This document shows positions 29,611 through 37,990 of a DNA stretch of 64,000 nt, in pieces. Each line of letters starts with the position of its first letter. Position 1 is the stretch's first letter. Position numbers and translations under genes: made by a program. The DNA lies in contig CAVUBD010000037.1 in the NCBI GenBank assembly GCA_963739615.1, positions 124,001-188,000 on the forward strand, given 5' to 3'. The notes under the pieces were generated by a model. The model saw nothing but the letters and a program-made list of their open reading frames with translations. It was not told the DNA's origin and made no database searches. The stretch is from Palsa-504 sp963739615 (lineage in GTDB: Bacteria > Actinomycetota > Actinomycetes > Streptosporangiales > Streptosporangiaceae).

Positions 29611-30288
29611 GTGGCGCCGTCCGCCGCCTTGCGGGCGTGCATCGGCGAGGATGACGTGCTCCTCCGCGAGGGCATCGCGCGGATCCTGGCCGACGCCGGC
29701 CATGATGTCGTCGCCCAGTCCGGCGACGCCGGGGACCTGCTGCGCAAGGCGCTCGCCTACCGGCCTGACGTGGCGATCGTTGACGTGCAGATGCCGCCGC
29801 GCCGTCAGGACGACGGCCTGGTTGCCGCCATCGAGCTGCGGCGCCGCCTGCCAGGGACCGGCGTGCTGATCCTGTCGCAGTTCTGCGAGCCTGCCTTCGC
29901 GCTGGAGCTCATCGGCGAGCGTCCCGAGGGGGTCGGCTACCTGCTGAAGGAACGGGTCGGCGACGTGGCTGACTTCACTGATGCCGTCACCCGCGTGGCC
30001 GCCGGCGGCAGCGCGCTGGACACCGAGCTGGTCGGCCAGATGCTGGGACGCCCTGCTGCCGGTGACGCGCTGCGTCTCCTGACGCCGCGCGAGCACGCGG
30101 TGCTCGCCGCGATGGCCGAAGGCAAGTCGAACTCGGGCATCGCCAAGACGCTGTTCATCAGCCAGGCCGCCGTCGAGAAGCACAGCACCGTGATCTTCCG
30201 CAAGCTGGGGATCACGTCGGCGAGCACCGAGCACCGGCGCGTCCACGCCGTCTTGATGTTCGTGCGCCAGCAGCGAAGCCGCCCGTGA
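29611..30288 (+). CDS. NarL/LuxR-family response regulator
   Basis: 225 residues from GTG 29611. The receiver has CIGEDDVLLREG, Asp in VAIVDVQMPPRRQDDG and Lys in GYLLKERVGD. After a short linker comes a LuxR HTH: LTPREHAVLAAMAEGKSNSG, FISQAAVEKHSTVIFRKLGI. The stop is TGA 30286-30288, overlapping a GTG at 30285, the likely original start of the kinase gene. It should be phosphorylated by that kinase and bind promoters as a dimer. Confidence 0.9.
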   Translation: MAPSAALRACIGEDDVLLREGIARILADAGHDVVAQSGDAGDLLRKALAYRPDVAIVDVQMPPRRQDDGLVAAIELRRRLPGTGVLILSQFCEPAFALELIGERPEGVGYLLKERVGDVADFTDAVTRVAAGGSALDTELVGQMLGRPAAGDALRLLTPREHAVLAAMAEGKSNSGIAKTLFISQAAVEKHSTVIFRKLGITSASTEHRRVHAVLMFVRQQRSRP

Positions 30289-30349
30289 CGCCACCCCAGC
30301 GCCCCCTGGGCGGCGGGTCTCCGCAGGCCGACGCCCAGGCGCAGGCGAC

Positions 30350-32005
30350 GTGGCCGACGCTCAGGCGCAGGCCGACGCTCAGGCGCGCGCCGACGCTCAG
30401 GCACTGGCCGACGAGCAGGCCGCGCTCCGGCGCGTGGCCGAGCTCGCCGCGCGGGAGGCGCCGCCCGGCGAGGTGCTCGGCGCCGTCGCCAGGGAAGCGT
30501 CCGGGCTCGCCGGCGTCAGCTTCACCACCCTGCTGCGGTACGAGCCCGACGGCTCGACCGAGATCGCCGCCCTGGACGGAGCCCCGGAAGGCATCGTCGT
30601 CGGGATGCGCGCCTCCGGTGACGGCGACGGCGCCACTCAGCGCGTCTGGCGGACCCGCCGCGCGGCCCGCATCGACGACCTCGCCGAGATGTCCGGCCAC
30701 TGGCCGCAGGTGGCACACGAATTCGGGTTCACCGCCAGCGCCGCGGTGCCGATCCTCATCCACGGCACGCTGTGGGGAGCGCTGGTGGTCGTCGGCCGCC
30801 AGAAGCTATCGCCGCCGGTGATCCAGGGACACCTGACGAGCTTCGCCGAGCTCGCAGCCATCTCGATCTACGCGGCCCAGACCCGCAAGGAGCTGCGCGA
30901 GCTCGCCGACGAGCAGGCCGCGCTGCGCCGCGTGGCCGAACTGGTCGCGCGCGGCGCGCCGCTCAGTGAGGTATTCACCGCGGTCGCCGCCGAAGCCTCC
31001 ACGCTGCTCGGCGATCTTGCCGCCGCGCTGCTGCGCTACGACCCTGGCGACGTCGCCGTCGCCGTCGCCGCCCGCAACAGCCCCGCGCCGCTCGGGCTGC
31101 GGGTCCCGTCCCATCCCGGCACCGCCACCGGCGAGGTCCTGCGGACCGGCCGCCCCGTCCGCGTCGACAGCTTCGAGGGCACCGCGCTGGCCGGCCTCGC
31201 CGCCGAGCTCGGCGTGGCAGCCGGCGTCGCCGTCCCCGTCACCGTCGAAGGACGCATCTGGGGCACCCTCACCACGAGCAGCCCCGGCCCGCCGGTCCCA
31301 GCAGGCACCGAGGACCGACTGACCCAGTTCGCCGACCTGGCCGCCGCGGCCATCGCCAACGCCGAGAACAAGGCGAAGCTCACCGCCTCCCGGGCGCGCG
31401 TCGTCGTGGCCGCCGACGAGACCCGGCGGCGGCTGCAGCGAGACGTCCACGACAGCGCCCAGCAAAGACTCGTCCACACCATCATCGCCCTGAAGCTCGC
31501 CAGGACCGCCATCGCCGCGGGCGGCACCGCGGCCGAGTTCATCGACGAGGCACTCAGCAACGCCGAGCGCGCCAACCGCGAACTGCGCGACGTCGTCCGC
31601 GGCATCCTTCCCGCCGCCCTCACCCGCGGCGGCCTCCGCGCCGGGATCGAATCGCTGGCCGAAGACCTCGCCCTCCCGGTCGAGGTGCGCGTGACCACCT
31701 CGCGCCTCCCGGCGCCCATCGAGACCACCGCGTACTTCATCGTCGCCGAAGCGCTCACCAATGTGGTCAAGCACGCCCGCGCGAGCCACGTGGCCATCGA
31801 CATCGCACTCGACCGCGGCAGCCTCGTCATCGACGTCCGCGACGACGGCGCAGGCGGTGCCGACCCCGCCCAGGGGACCGGGCTGACCGGGCTGCTGGAC
31901 CGCGTCGAGGCCAGCGACGGAACCCTCACCATCACCAGCGTCGCCGGGATGGGCACCACCCTGCACGCCACACTGCCACTCAGCCCGCCCGGCCACACTC
32001 CATAA
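30350..32005 (+). CDS. Two-GAF sensor histidine kinase (NarL-type partner); true start may be 30285
   Basis: 551 residues in the long frame. A coiled Ala/Asp/Gln repeat precedes GAF1 (about 30-170, EQAALRRVAELAAREAPPGE), GAF2 (about 190-340, nearly the same entry sequence), the HisKA_3-like dimerisation part with the phospho-His in RDVHDSAQQRLVH, and HATPase_c with N-box EALTNVVKHA, DVRDDGAGG and GTGLTGLLDRV. No membrane helix, so a cytosolic sensor. GTG 30285 overlaps the upstream stop (GTGA) and begins a frame reading QADAQAQA; adding one base near 30343-30346 joins it to the same repeat in the kinase frame. The start at 30350 is therefore probably artificial, caused by an indel within the repeat. 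Confidence 0.86.
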   Translation: MADAQAQADAQARADAQALADEQAALRRVAELAAREAPPGEVLGAVAREASGLAGVSFTTLLRYEPDGSTEIAALDGAPEGIVVGMRASGDGDGATQRVWRTRRAARIDDLAEMSGHWPQVAHEFGFTASAAVPILIHGTLWGALVVVGRQKLSPPVIQGHLTSFAELAAISIYAAQTRKELRELADEQAALRRVAELVARGAPLSEVFTAVAAEASTLLGDLAAALLRYDPGDVAVAVAARNSPAPLGLRVPSHPGTATGEVLRTGRPVRVDSFEGTALAGLAAELGVAAGVAVPVTVEGRIWGTLTTSSPGPPVPAGTEDRLTQFADLAAAAIANAENKAKLTASRARVVVAADETRRRLQRDVHDSAQQRLVHTIIALKLARTAIAAGGTAAEFIDEALSNAERANRELRDVVRGILPAALTRGGLRAGIESLAEDLALPVEVRVTTSRLPAPIETTAYFIVAEALTNVVKHARASHVAIDIALDRGSLVIDVRDDGAGGADPAQGTGLTGLLDRVEASDGTLTITSVAGMGTTLHATLPLSPPGHTP

Positions 32006-32240
32006 CCACACACGCCGAGTAACACGCTGGATCACGAAGGTACGGCAGGCCGACCCAGGTCCACGCGACTACATCTGGCCGCCGTCCCCGCCGATGAGCA
32101 CCGGGCCGGTCCGAGGTCTGACCATTGAGCATGTATTTATTGCCGAGGCGACGAACTCTGAGCCATCAGGGATCCGATTCAGCCTGACCGGGGGAGTGGC
32201 CAGGCGTCAGTGGTCCGCCAGCCGACCTGAGGAGGACATC

Positions 32241-32423
32241 ATGCATCCGATGTTCGTGGAGCTGTTCCTGGAACCGGACGCCGACGATCTGCTGGGCGAC
32301 GAGGAGCGGAAGCGTCGCGCCGCGAACCGGACGAGGCGCAACCGATCCCGTCTGACGGTGCGGACCGCCGCCCGCTCAGGGAATGCGGCTACTCCGCTGC
32401 GAGGCGGGCCCGTATCCCGCTGA
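32241..32423 (+). CDS. Small hypothetical protein (60 residues)
   Basis: ATG 32241 has GAGGAGG five bases upstream, much better than anything else in this gap. The frame is open further upstream without support. The product has a hydrophobic/acidic start (MHPMFVELFLEPDADDLL) followed by a strongly basic, Arg-rich second half. No membrane segment or known domain. Small proteins of this type are, as far as I recall, common in actinomycetes with unknown role. The ribosome site is the main support. Confidence 0.55.
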   Translation: MHPMFVELFLEPDADDLLGDEERKRRAANRTRRNRSRLTVRTAARSGNAATPLRGGPVSR

Positions 32424-32439
32424 TAGTGTCCTGCGCCCT

Positions 32440-32616
32440 TTAGTCCCGGCCGCACCACCGTGAGATGACCAGGGCGTGGATGAGGATGCCGGCGCCGAGC
32501 CCGGTGGCCAGGATCTTCAGGTCGGTCTCGGGCCCGGTGGACATGGACAGGAAGCTGAGCATCAAGATCGCGGCGGCGCTGGTGACCAGGCAGGGACTGC
32601 TCAAGCGCCGCGATCG
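32440..32616 (-). pseudogene. C-terminal fragment of an MMPL/RND-family transporter
   Basis: On the minus strand the frame to a TAA at 32440-32442 reads RRLSSPCLVTSAAAILMLSF, STGPETDLKILATGLGAGIL and IHALVIS. This matches the last transmembrane pair of MMPL transporters (typically ATGLGAGILIDATVVR). The rest of the gene, normally 700 residues or more, is missing. The His in place of Asp near the end also suggests decay. Confidence 0.6.
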
Positions 32617-32682
32617 TCGTCTGCCCCGCGGGCACGCTGCTCTCCGCCGATGGCAGCACGGTCACGATCGCCGTGCCGCCCC

Positions 32683-32865
32683 GGTGGCCTGTCGAACGAC
32701 GAGATCGCCGCCCGCCTGTTCCTCAGCCCGCTCACCGCCAAGACCCACGTCAGCCGCATCATGACCAAGCTGGGCGCCAGGGACCGCGTCCAGCTCGTCG
32801 TCATGGCCTACGAGCACGGCCTGGTCATCCCGGGCCGCCGCGAGCTGAAAACCCTCGATGGCTGA
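32683..32865 (+). pseudogene. C-terminal HTH fragment of a NarL/LuxR response regulator
   Basis: GGLSNDEIAARLFLSPLTAK, THVSRIMTKLGARDRVQLVV and a normal end form an intact LuxR HTH, but the receiver domain and the start of the HTH (LTPRE) are absent. The upstream sequence in this frame is unrelated and overlaps the MMPL relic region. A two-gene relic (regulator plus transporter) has collapsed here, just before miaA. Confidence 0.65.
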
Positions 32866-32886
32866 AGGCAGGGCACACTAGGGGGC

Positions 32887-33810
32887 ATGGGCGCGCACGT
32901 GATCGCGGTGGTGGGAGCCACCGCCACCGGTAAGTCCGGGCTGGGCATCGAGCTGGCCCGCGCGCTCGGCGGCGAGATCGTGAACGCCGACTCGATGCAG
33001 CTCTACCAGGGCATGGACATCGGCACCGCCAAGGAGCCGCCATCCGCGTGGCAGGGCGTGCCGCATCACCTGCTCGACGTCTGGCCGGTAACGCAGACCG
33101 CGAACGTGGCCGACTACCAGAAACTGGCCCGGGCCGCGATCGAGGAGACCGCGTCCAGGGGCCGCGTCCCGGTGCTGGTGGGCGGCTCAGGCCTGTACAT
33201 CAGGGCCGCCCTCGATGACCTGGATTTTCCCCGAACGGACAGTGGTATCCGCGCCCGCCTCGAAGCTGAGCTCGCCGCGGCGGGCCCGGCCGTGCTGCAT
33301 GCCCGGCTGGCCACGCTCGACCCGGCCGCGGCCGGCGCGATCCTGCCAGGCAACGGGCGCCGGATCGTGCGGGCCCTGGAGGTGATCGAGATCTCGGGCC
33401 GCCCCTTCAGCGCCACCATGCCATCGTATCAGCAGGTCCGCCCGGCCATCCAGCTCGGCCTCACGCTGCCGCGCCCGGAACTGGACCTGCGGATCGCCGC
33501 CCGGGTCGACCGGATGTGGCAGGCCGGCCTGGAAGCCGAGGTGGCAAGCCTGGTCGAGAGCGGGCTGAGAGACGGCAAGACCGCCAGCCGCGCGCTCGGC
33601 TACGCCCAGCTGCTGCGCTACCTGGACGGCGAGTGCACCAGGGAGGAAGCCAGGCTGGAGACCATCAAGGCCACCAGGCGCTTCGCCCGCCGCCAGGAGT
33701 CCTGGTTCCGCCGCGACCCCCGCATCCGCTGGCTCGACGCCACCCGCCCCGCCGCGGTTTCCATGATCGCGAAGGATCTGGTACTCCCTGCGGTACAAAA
33801 TCCTTCGTGA
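32887..33810 (+). CDS. miaA: tRNA dimethylallyltransferase MiaA
   Basis: 307 residues; ATG 32887 after AGGGGGC. Transfers dimethylallyl to A37 of tRNAs, the substrate step for MiaB. P-loop VGATATGKSGLGIEL, substrate motif EIVNADSMQLYQGMDIGTAK, HHLLDVWP, VLVGGSGLYIRA and the C-terminal RRFARRQESWFRRDPRIRWL are all present. The dapF gene that often follows is not there. The last codons lie in a long inverted repeat that doubles as a terminator. Confidence 0.95.
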   Translation: MGAHVIAVVGATATGKSGLGIELARALGGEIVNADSMQLYQGMDIGTAKEPPSAWQGVPHHLLDVWPVTQTANVADYQKLARAAIEETASRGRVPVLVGGSGLYIRAALDDLDFPRTDSGIRARLEAELAAAGPAVLHARLATLDPAAAGAILPGNGRRIVRALEVIEISGRPFSATMPSYQQVRPAIQLGLTLPRPELDLRIAARVDRMWQAGLEAEVASLVESGLRDGKTASRALGYAQLLRYLDGECTREEARLETIKATRRFARRQESWFRRDPRIRWLDATRPAAVSMIAKDLVLPAVQNPS

Positions 33811-33816
33811 TCATGG
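33761..33816. terminator. Long hairpin covering the miaA 3' end
   Basis: Left arm 33761-33784 (begins CCATGATCGCGAAGGAT) and right arm 33793-33816 (ends ATCCTTCGTGATCATGG) pair over 24 positions with 21 matches and one possible G-U pair; the loop is eight bases. The stop codon of miaA (TGA 33808-33810) lies in the right arm. It sits between convergent miaA and the MOSC gene and can terminate both. The arm length also resembles a small mobile palindrome. Confidence 0.7.
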
Positions 33817-33820
33817 TCGC

Positions 33821-34468
33821 TTAACCTGTCCGGCGGCGGGCCAGGTCCCGCGTCTCGCGCGGTAGCGCATCGACGTCGCGCAGCCGGGGCAGCAGGTCCG
33901 GCTCGAGCGTCACCGCCCGGAAGACGACCTCGATGGTCACGTCGTGGTCGGGCCGGTGCACGATCTCGACCGTGTCGCCCGCGCGGATTTCGCCGGGCTC
34001 GATCACCCGGAAGTACGCCCCGGGCCGGGCGGCCTGCGTGAACCGCTTGATCCAGCCGCCCTGCGCCAGCCACCCCTGAAAGGTGCCGCACGGGATCCGG
34101 GGACACGATGCCTCCAGGATTACCTCCGGGCCGGTTCGCCATCGCTCGCCGATCAGCGCGCCGTTGACGTCGATGCCCTCGGTCGTCAGGTTCTCCCCGA
34201 ACACTCCGTTACCGAGCGGCCGGCCGAGCTCGGCCGCCCAGAAATCCAGGTCCTCCCGGGCGTACGCGTAAACCGCCTGGTCAGGACCGCCGTGGTTCCT
34301 CACGTCGTAGACCCGGTCGCCGGCCAGGCCCACCATGCCGAGGCCCTTGGCGCGCGGCGGCGTCACCATGACCGGCCCGTCGACGGGCCGCTTGTCGATG
34401 CCCGTCTGCTTCATCTCTTTCCACGGGTTAAGACGCGGCTGGCCGACGTTGACGGAGAGCAGCTTCAT
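33821..34468 (-). CDS. MOSC domain-containing protein (YiiM-like)
   Basis: 215 residues. MOSC domains carry a sulfur-carrying cysteine: here EASCPRIPCGTFQGWL, preceded by GLAGDRVYDVRNHGGPDQAV and VFGENLTTEG. The C-terminal 3-alpha part (PRLRDVDALPRETRDLARRR) is present, as in YiiM. It is likely a molybdenum-cofactor-dependent reductase of N-hydroxylated compounds. ATG 34468 has only a weak ribosome site and lies seven bases after the amidohydrolase stop, so coupling is likely. Confidence 0.85.
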   Translation of the reverse strand: MKLLSVNVGQPRLNPWKEMKQTGIDKRPVDGPVMVTPPRAKGLGMVGLAGDRVYDVRNHGGPDQAVYAYAREDLDFWAAELGRPLGNGVFGENLTTEGIDVNGALIGERWRTGPEVILEASCPRIPCGTFQGWLAQGGWIKRFTQAARPGAYFRVIEPGEIRAGDTVEIVHRPDHDVTIEVVFRAVTLEPDLLPRLRDVDALPRETRDLARRRTG

Positions 34469-34475
34469 GAACCTA

Positions 34476-35630
34476 TTACACCCGGCTCGCCAGCTGATAA
34501 GCGCGCATGGCGTTGTCGGCGCAGATCATCCTGGTCAGGCGCACCACCGTCCGTTCGGTATAAAGACCTTCGCGCAGCCCCGCGCCGAAGAACCCGGACA
34601 GCGCGGACCGGAACAGCGCGGCGCTCAGGTAATAAAGCTCGGGCAGCCCGAACGCGTCGGAGGAGTAGAGGAACTTGCCGTACGGCGCGAGCTCGAGCGC
34701 CTCGGCCAGCAGCGCGGCAGCGCGCGCGCCGGCGTTATGCGTGGCCAGCCCCACGTCGAAATACACGTGCGGGAACACCTGGGCGAGGTAGCCGGCCTCG
34801 CGGTGGTACGGGTAGTTGTGCAGCAGCATCACCGGCACCCCGGTGGGCTGGATCGCCCGCAGCAGCGGCGTGAGCAGCAGCGGGTTGCCGCGGTGCAGGT
34901 CGACGTCGCTGTCACCGTAGCCCACGTGGAACTGCACGGGGAGCCCGAGGTCCACGCCGCACCAGATGAGGAACCGCGCCAGCGTCTCGTCCGCGACCCG
35001 CGGCGGCTGGCCAGGCGCGAGGCCGGCCAGCCAGCGGCCGGCCGCCGCGCCTACCTCGGCGTCCGACGGTCGCTCCGGCCTCAGGTCCAGCCCGGTCCGG
35101 TAGGCCGCGATCGATTTCAGGCCGACCGCCGCGCGCCGCCCGACCCCCCCGGCGATGCGGGTGGCCAGTGCCGAGCGCACCGCGTCGGCGAAGCCGTCCG
35201 CGCCGGCCCCGGCGGCCGCCACATCCTCGGCCACCCGCTCGAGCCGGACGATCTCGTGCGCGCATCCGCCCGCCAGATCGGCCAGCTCGCCGGGGGAGGT
35301 CAGCGGCTCCGGGGTGTAGCCGGTGTCGACGCACAGTACGGACACCCCGGCCGCGATGAGGAACCGCTTGCTCACCTCGGCCGCGCCGAGCTCGGCCCGC
35401 CGGGCTACGTAGCCGGCCAGTTCGGCGTGCGGCGGCAGCCCGAGCAGGGGCGGGCACAGCCGGCGGAACGCGAACCCGGCTTGCGAGTCGAACACCGAGC
35501 CGCCCGGCCAGCTCGCGCCCTCGTTGAGCATCGACTCGAGCGTGGCCTCGTCCGCGTCCCGGCACAACACGCCGTGGCAGTGGTGATCGACCAGTGACTG
35601 TTCGGCGACGCAGGGGAGCAGTTCCGTCAC
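34476..35630 (-). CDS. Amidohydrolase family protein (FluG N-domain-like)
   Basis: 384 residues. GTG 35630 is preceded by GGAGG at seven bases; the frame runs further upstream through the permease gene without support. Metal-dependent TIM-barrel hydrolase (amidohydrolase_2): metal site VDHHCHGVL at the start, GLPVQFHVGYGDSD, MLLHNYPYHREAGYLA, and the late Asp in KFLYSSDAFGLPE. The family often pairs with a glutamine-synthetase-like protein and an amino-acid permease in amine or amino-acid catabolism. Here the permease relic is four bases upstream and no glutamine synthetase is present. Confidence 0.83.
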   Translation of the reverse strand: MTELLPCVAEQSLVDHHCHGVLCRDADEATLESMLNEGASWPGGSVFDSQAGFAFRRLCPPLLGLPPHAELAGYVARRAELGAAEVSKRFLIAAGVSVLCVDTGYTPEPLTSPGELADLAGGCAHEIVRLERVAEDVAAAGAGADGFADAVRSALATRIAGGVGRRAAVGLKSIAAYRTGLDLRPERPSDAEVGAAAGRWLAGLAPGQPPRVADETLARFLIWCGVDLGLPVQFHVGYGDSDVDLHRGNPLLLTPLLRAIQPTGVPVMLLHNYPYHREAGYLAQVFPHVYFDVGLATHNAGARAAALLAEALELAPYGKFLYSSDAFGLPELYYLSAALFRSALSGFFGAGLREGLYTERTVVRLTRMICADNAMRAYQLASRV

Positions 35631-35634
35631 TGCG

Positions 35635-36412
35635 TTACCTCCGCTCGCCTCCGGGGCGCGTGGCCGTGACCCGCCGGCGGTGCGCACCGGGTGCCGTGTC
35701 CCCGCCGGGCGGCGCGATGCCCTCGCGGGCGGCCAGTGCCTCGCCGAGCTTGCGTGCCGTCCCCGACGCGAAGATGACGGCCAGCACCGCGACCGCCAGC
35801 CAGACGGCGGCCACGACAGGGAACCACGCGGCCGCACCGGTCGGGTAGGGGATCACGTTGCGGTACAGCGTGTAGCCCAGCACTACCAGCGCGGCGATCG
35901 GCACCACGACCTGCCACATCGGCACCGGGAGCTTCCTGCGCACGAACACGAGCATGATGCAGCCCAGCGTGGCCAGCACGTAGGCGACGGGCGCCCACGT
36001 GGGCGGGTTCTTCCAGATGCCGACGGCCTGCAGGAACGCGGTGCCGAAGATGCCGGCCGCGGTCGAGGTGACGACGGCGTAGAAGGTATAGGTGCCGAGC
36101 AGGCCCCAGCCCGCGACCACCCCGGCGCGCGGGCCGAGGGTCGCGCCGACGAACGCGTAGACCGAGCCGGAGTGATGGAAGTACTCGGCAAAGCCGGACG
36201 AAGGAGTAGGCCACGAGCAGCACGCCGACCGCCGCGATGAGGAACGTAAGCGGCACGGCACGCCCCGCGGTGGTGGCGCTCGCCTGGGGGTTGATGTTCG
36301 CGGCCATGCTCGGCGCCATCAGCGCGACCGACAGGCCCACCGCCGCCCATACCGACAGCGAGCGCTTGAGTCCGGGGTTCTTCTCAGGGGCGATGGACGC
36401 GGCTGCTTCCAT
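35635..36412 (-). pseudogene. APC-family amino-acid permease, frameshifted and internally deleted
   Basis: ATG 36412 with AAGGAG six bases upstream starts a normal APC N-terminus (GLKRSLSVWAAVGLSVALMA, then INPQASATTAGRAVPLTFLI). At 36190-36192 one extra base in an A3 run (plus strand) breaks the frame; removing it gives VRLAEYFHHSGSVYAFVGAT and the next helices. After AVGIWKNPPTW the sequence jumps to the last helices (RRKLPVPMWQVVVPIAALVV and VLGYTLYRNVIPYP). Only about 260 of the usual 480-500 residues remain, so several central helices are deleted. It cannot be a working transporter even with the frame repaired. Confidence 0.78.
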
Positions 36413-36653
36413 TGGCTGCTCCTTAACTCTGCTCTGTCCACTCAGTCTCCCTCCGGGCTCGCCGGTACGGAAGGGGCAAAAGATGCGAAACAACGATTTA
36501 ACCAGCTATTTCGAGCCCTGCCCGGGGCCCGTTTCCTGGTCTCGATTACCCGCCCGGGTCCCGCCCCCGCGCGTCCAGAAAAGCCTGTGTGAACCGTTTT
36601 GTCCGCTCGCGCGTCACTAAGAGTACGAGCTAATTGTCAGGGGGTGACCTACG

Positions 36654-37193
36654 GTGACAGGTGCCTACCCGGTGCTTCCGCTGAGGTCCGCAGGTCCGGT
36701 CCGGTCGACGCAGCCGTGGGCGCGCACATTCCGCGGTACGCCCGCGTCCGTGTCCGAGGCCCGCCGCTTCGTCGCCGAGCTGCTGACCGGCTGCCCGGCC
36801 CGGGAGACGCTCGTGACGTGCGTGTCCGAGCTCTGCGCCAATGCGGTCGCGCATACCGCCTCGGGAAACGGCGGCGTGTTCATCGTCGCGGTGGACTGCT
36901 CGCGCGACGGGGTGGCCCGGGTCGCCGTCACCGACGAAGGCAGCGATTCGGCGCCGGCAGCGGGGACCCTCAACCTGATGGCCGAAGGCGGCCGGGGCCT
37001 GGCCATGGTGGCCGCGTGCACCAGCCGGTGGGGCTTCGCCGACGCCTACCCCGGACGCATCGTATGGGCCGAAGCCAGCTGGCCGGTCGGCGTGCCGTCG
37101 CCCGGGCGCGTGCCGTCGCCCGGAGAGCGCTCCCGGCGTACGGGCTCCTCCCGCCGGTTCCGCCCCTGGCGGGATCCAAACGGCGTCGCGTAA
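36654..37193 (+). CDS. RsbW-like ATP-binding protein (HATPase_c_2)
   Basis: 179 residues from GTG 36654, with AGGGGG upstream. N-terminal RTFRGTPASVSEARRFVAEL, N-box VSELCANAVAHTASG, G1 VAVTDEGSDS and G2 EGGRGLAMVAACTSRWG form the stand-alone anti-sigma-factor kinase fold seen in large numbers in actinomycetes. The last 35 residues are basic with a repeated PSPGR. No anti-anti-sigma factor or sigma factor lies nearby, so its partner is unknown. Confidence 0.84.
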   Translation: MTGAYPVLPLRSAGPVRSTQPWARTFRGTPASVSEARRFVAELLTGCPARETLVTCVSELCANAVAHTASGNGGVFIVAVDCSRDGVARVAVTDEGSDSAPAAGTLNLMAEGGRGLAMVAACTSRWGFADAYPGRIVWAEASWPVGVPSPGRVPSPGERSRRTGSSRRFRPWRDPNGVA

Positions 37194-37236
37194 CGCCGCC
37201 GCCGCCCGCCCCCGGCCGCACGTTCACGAAAAGATA

Positions 37237-37278
37237 ACTAAACCGCTAGGTATACAAGGCGAAACTGAACGGTTTAGT
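37237..37278. promoter_or_regulatory. Operator-like inverted repeat upstream of tetR
   Basis: ACTAAACCG (37237-37245) and CGGTTTAGT (37270-37278) are perfect 9-bp inverted arms 24 bases apart, about three helical turns centre to centre. The right arm lies 12 bases before the TetR start at 37291. TetR autoregulation through this site is likely. Confidence 0.6.
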
Positions 37279-37290
37279 AACATGTGAGAT

Positions 37291-37986
37291 ATGCGGAACG
37301 GCCTGGCGGATGGCTCCTCGGCTGGCTTGCACGCGCATCCCGGCGCCGACGGTGAGCCGCTGGCTTCCGGCTGGCAGCGCAAGCACAACGCGATCGCGGG
37401 CGCCGCCCTCGTGCTCTTCGCGCGAGACGGCTACGAGCGCACTAGCGTCGACGCCATCGCCGCCGAGGCCGGGGTTTCCAAGCGCACGGTGTACAGCCAT
37501 TACGGCGACAAGGAGAACCTGTTCCTCCTGGTGCTGCGCGAGACCTACGACGTGATGCGGGAGCGGGTAAGCGCCATCGTGAACCGCACCCTGAGCCGGG
37601 TCGACGTCGACGACGTCGAGGAGGCCCTGACCGCATGCGTCCGGGATACCGTCCGGACCATCACCCGGGCGCCGGAACGATCCACCCTGGTCCGGCTGAT
37701 CATCTCCGAGGCACCGCACTTCCCCGATGTCCTTGACCTGTGGCGCAACGGGGGGATCGTCCCGCTGATCGCCGAGCCGCTGGCCCGGCTGGCCGCGGCC
37801 GGGCGGCTCGCCATCGATGATCCGGCCCAGGCCGCCGATCAGCTTTACGCGCTGACGTTCGGCCAGGTCAACACCAAGTCGATGATGGGCACGATCCAGC
37901 TCACCGACTCCGCGGCCGAACACATCGTCACCAACGGCGTCCGCGTCTTCATGCGCGCCTACACCCCCGCCCCAGCCTGCGCCTAG
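37291..37986 (+). CDS. TetR/AcrR-family regulator
   Basis: 231 residues from ATG 37291. A 30-residue polar N-terminal extension precedes the HTH: AIAGAALVLFARDGYERTSV, AAEAGVSKRTVYSHYGDKEN. The C-terminal part (LVRLIISEAPHFPDVLDLWR and below) is the TetR_C_7/AefR-like domain. An inverted repeat just upstream is the probable operator. The ten-base ATGTGAGATA at 37282-37291 touches its start and also occurs in the XRE operator at 38002-38011, so the two regulators may be linked. Confidence 0.88.
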   Translation: MRNGLADGSSAGLHAHPGADGEPLASGWQRKHNAIAGAALVLFARDGYERTSVDAIAAEAGVSKRTVYSHYGDKENLFLLVLRETYDVMRERVSAIVNRTLSRVDVDDVEEALTACVRDTVRTITRAPERSTLVRLIISEAPHFPDVLDLWRNGGIVPLIAEPLARLAAAGRLAIDDPAQAADQLYALTFGQVNTKSMMGTIQLTDSAAEHIVTNGVRVFMRAYTPAPACA

Positions 37987-37990
37987 GCTC

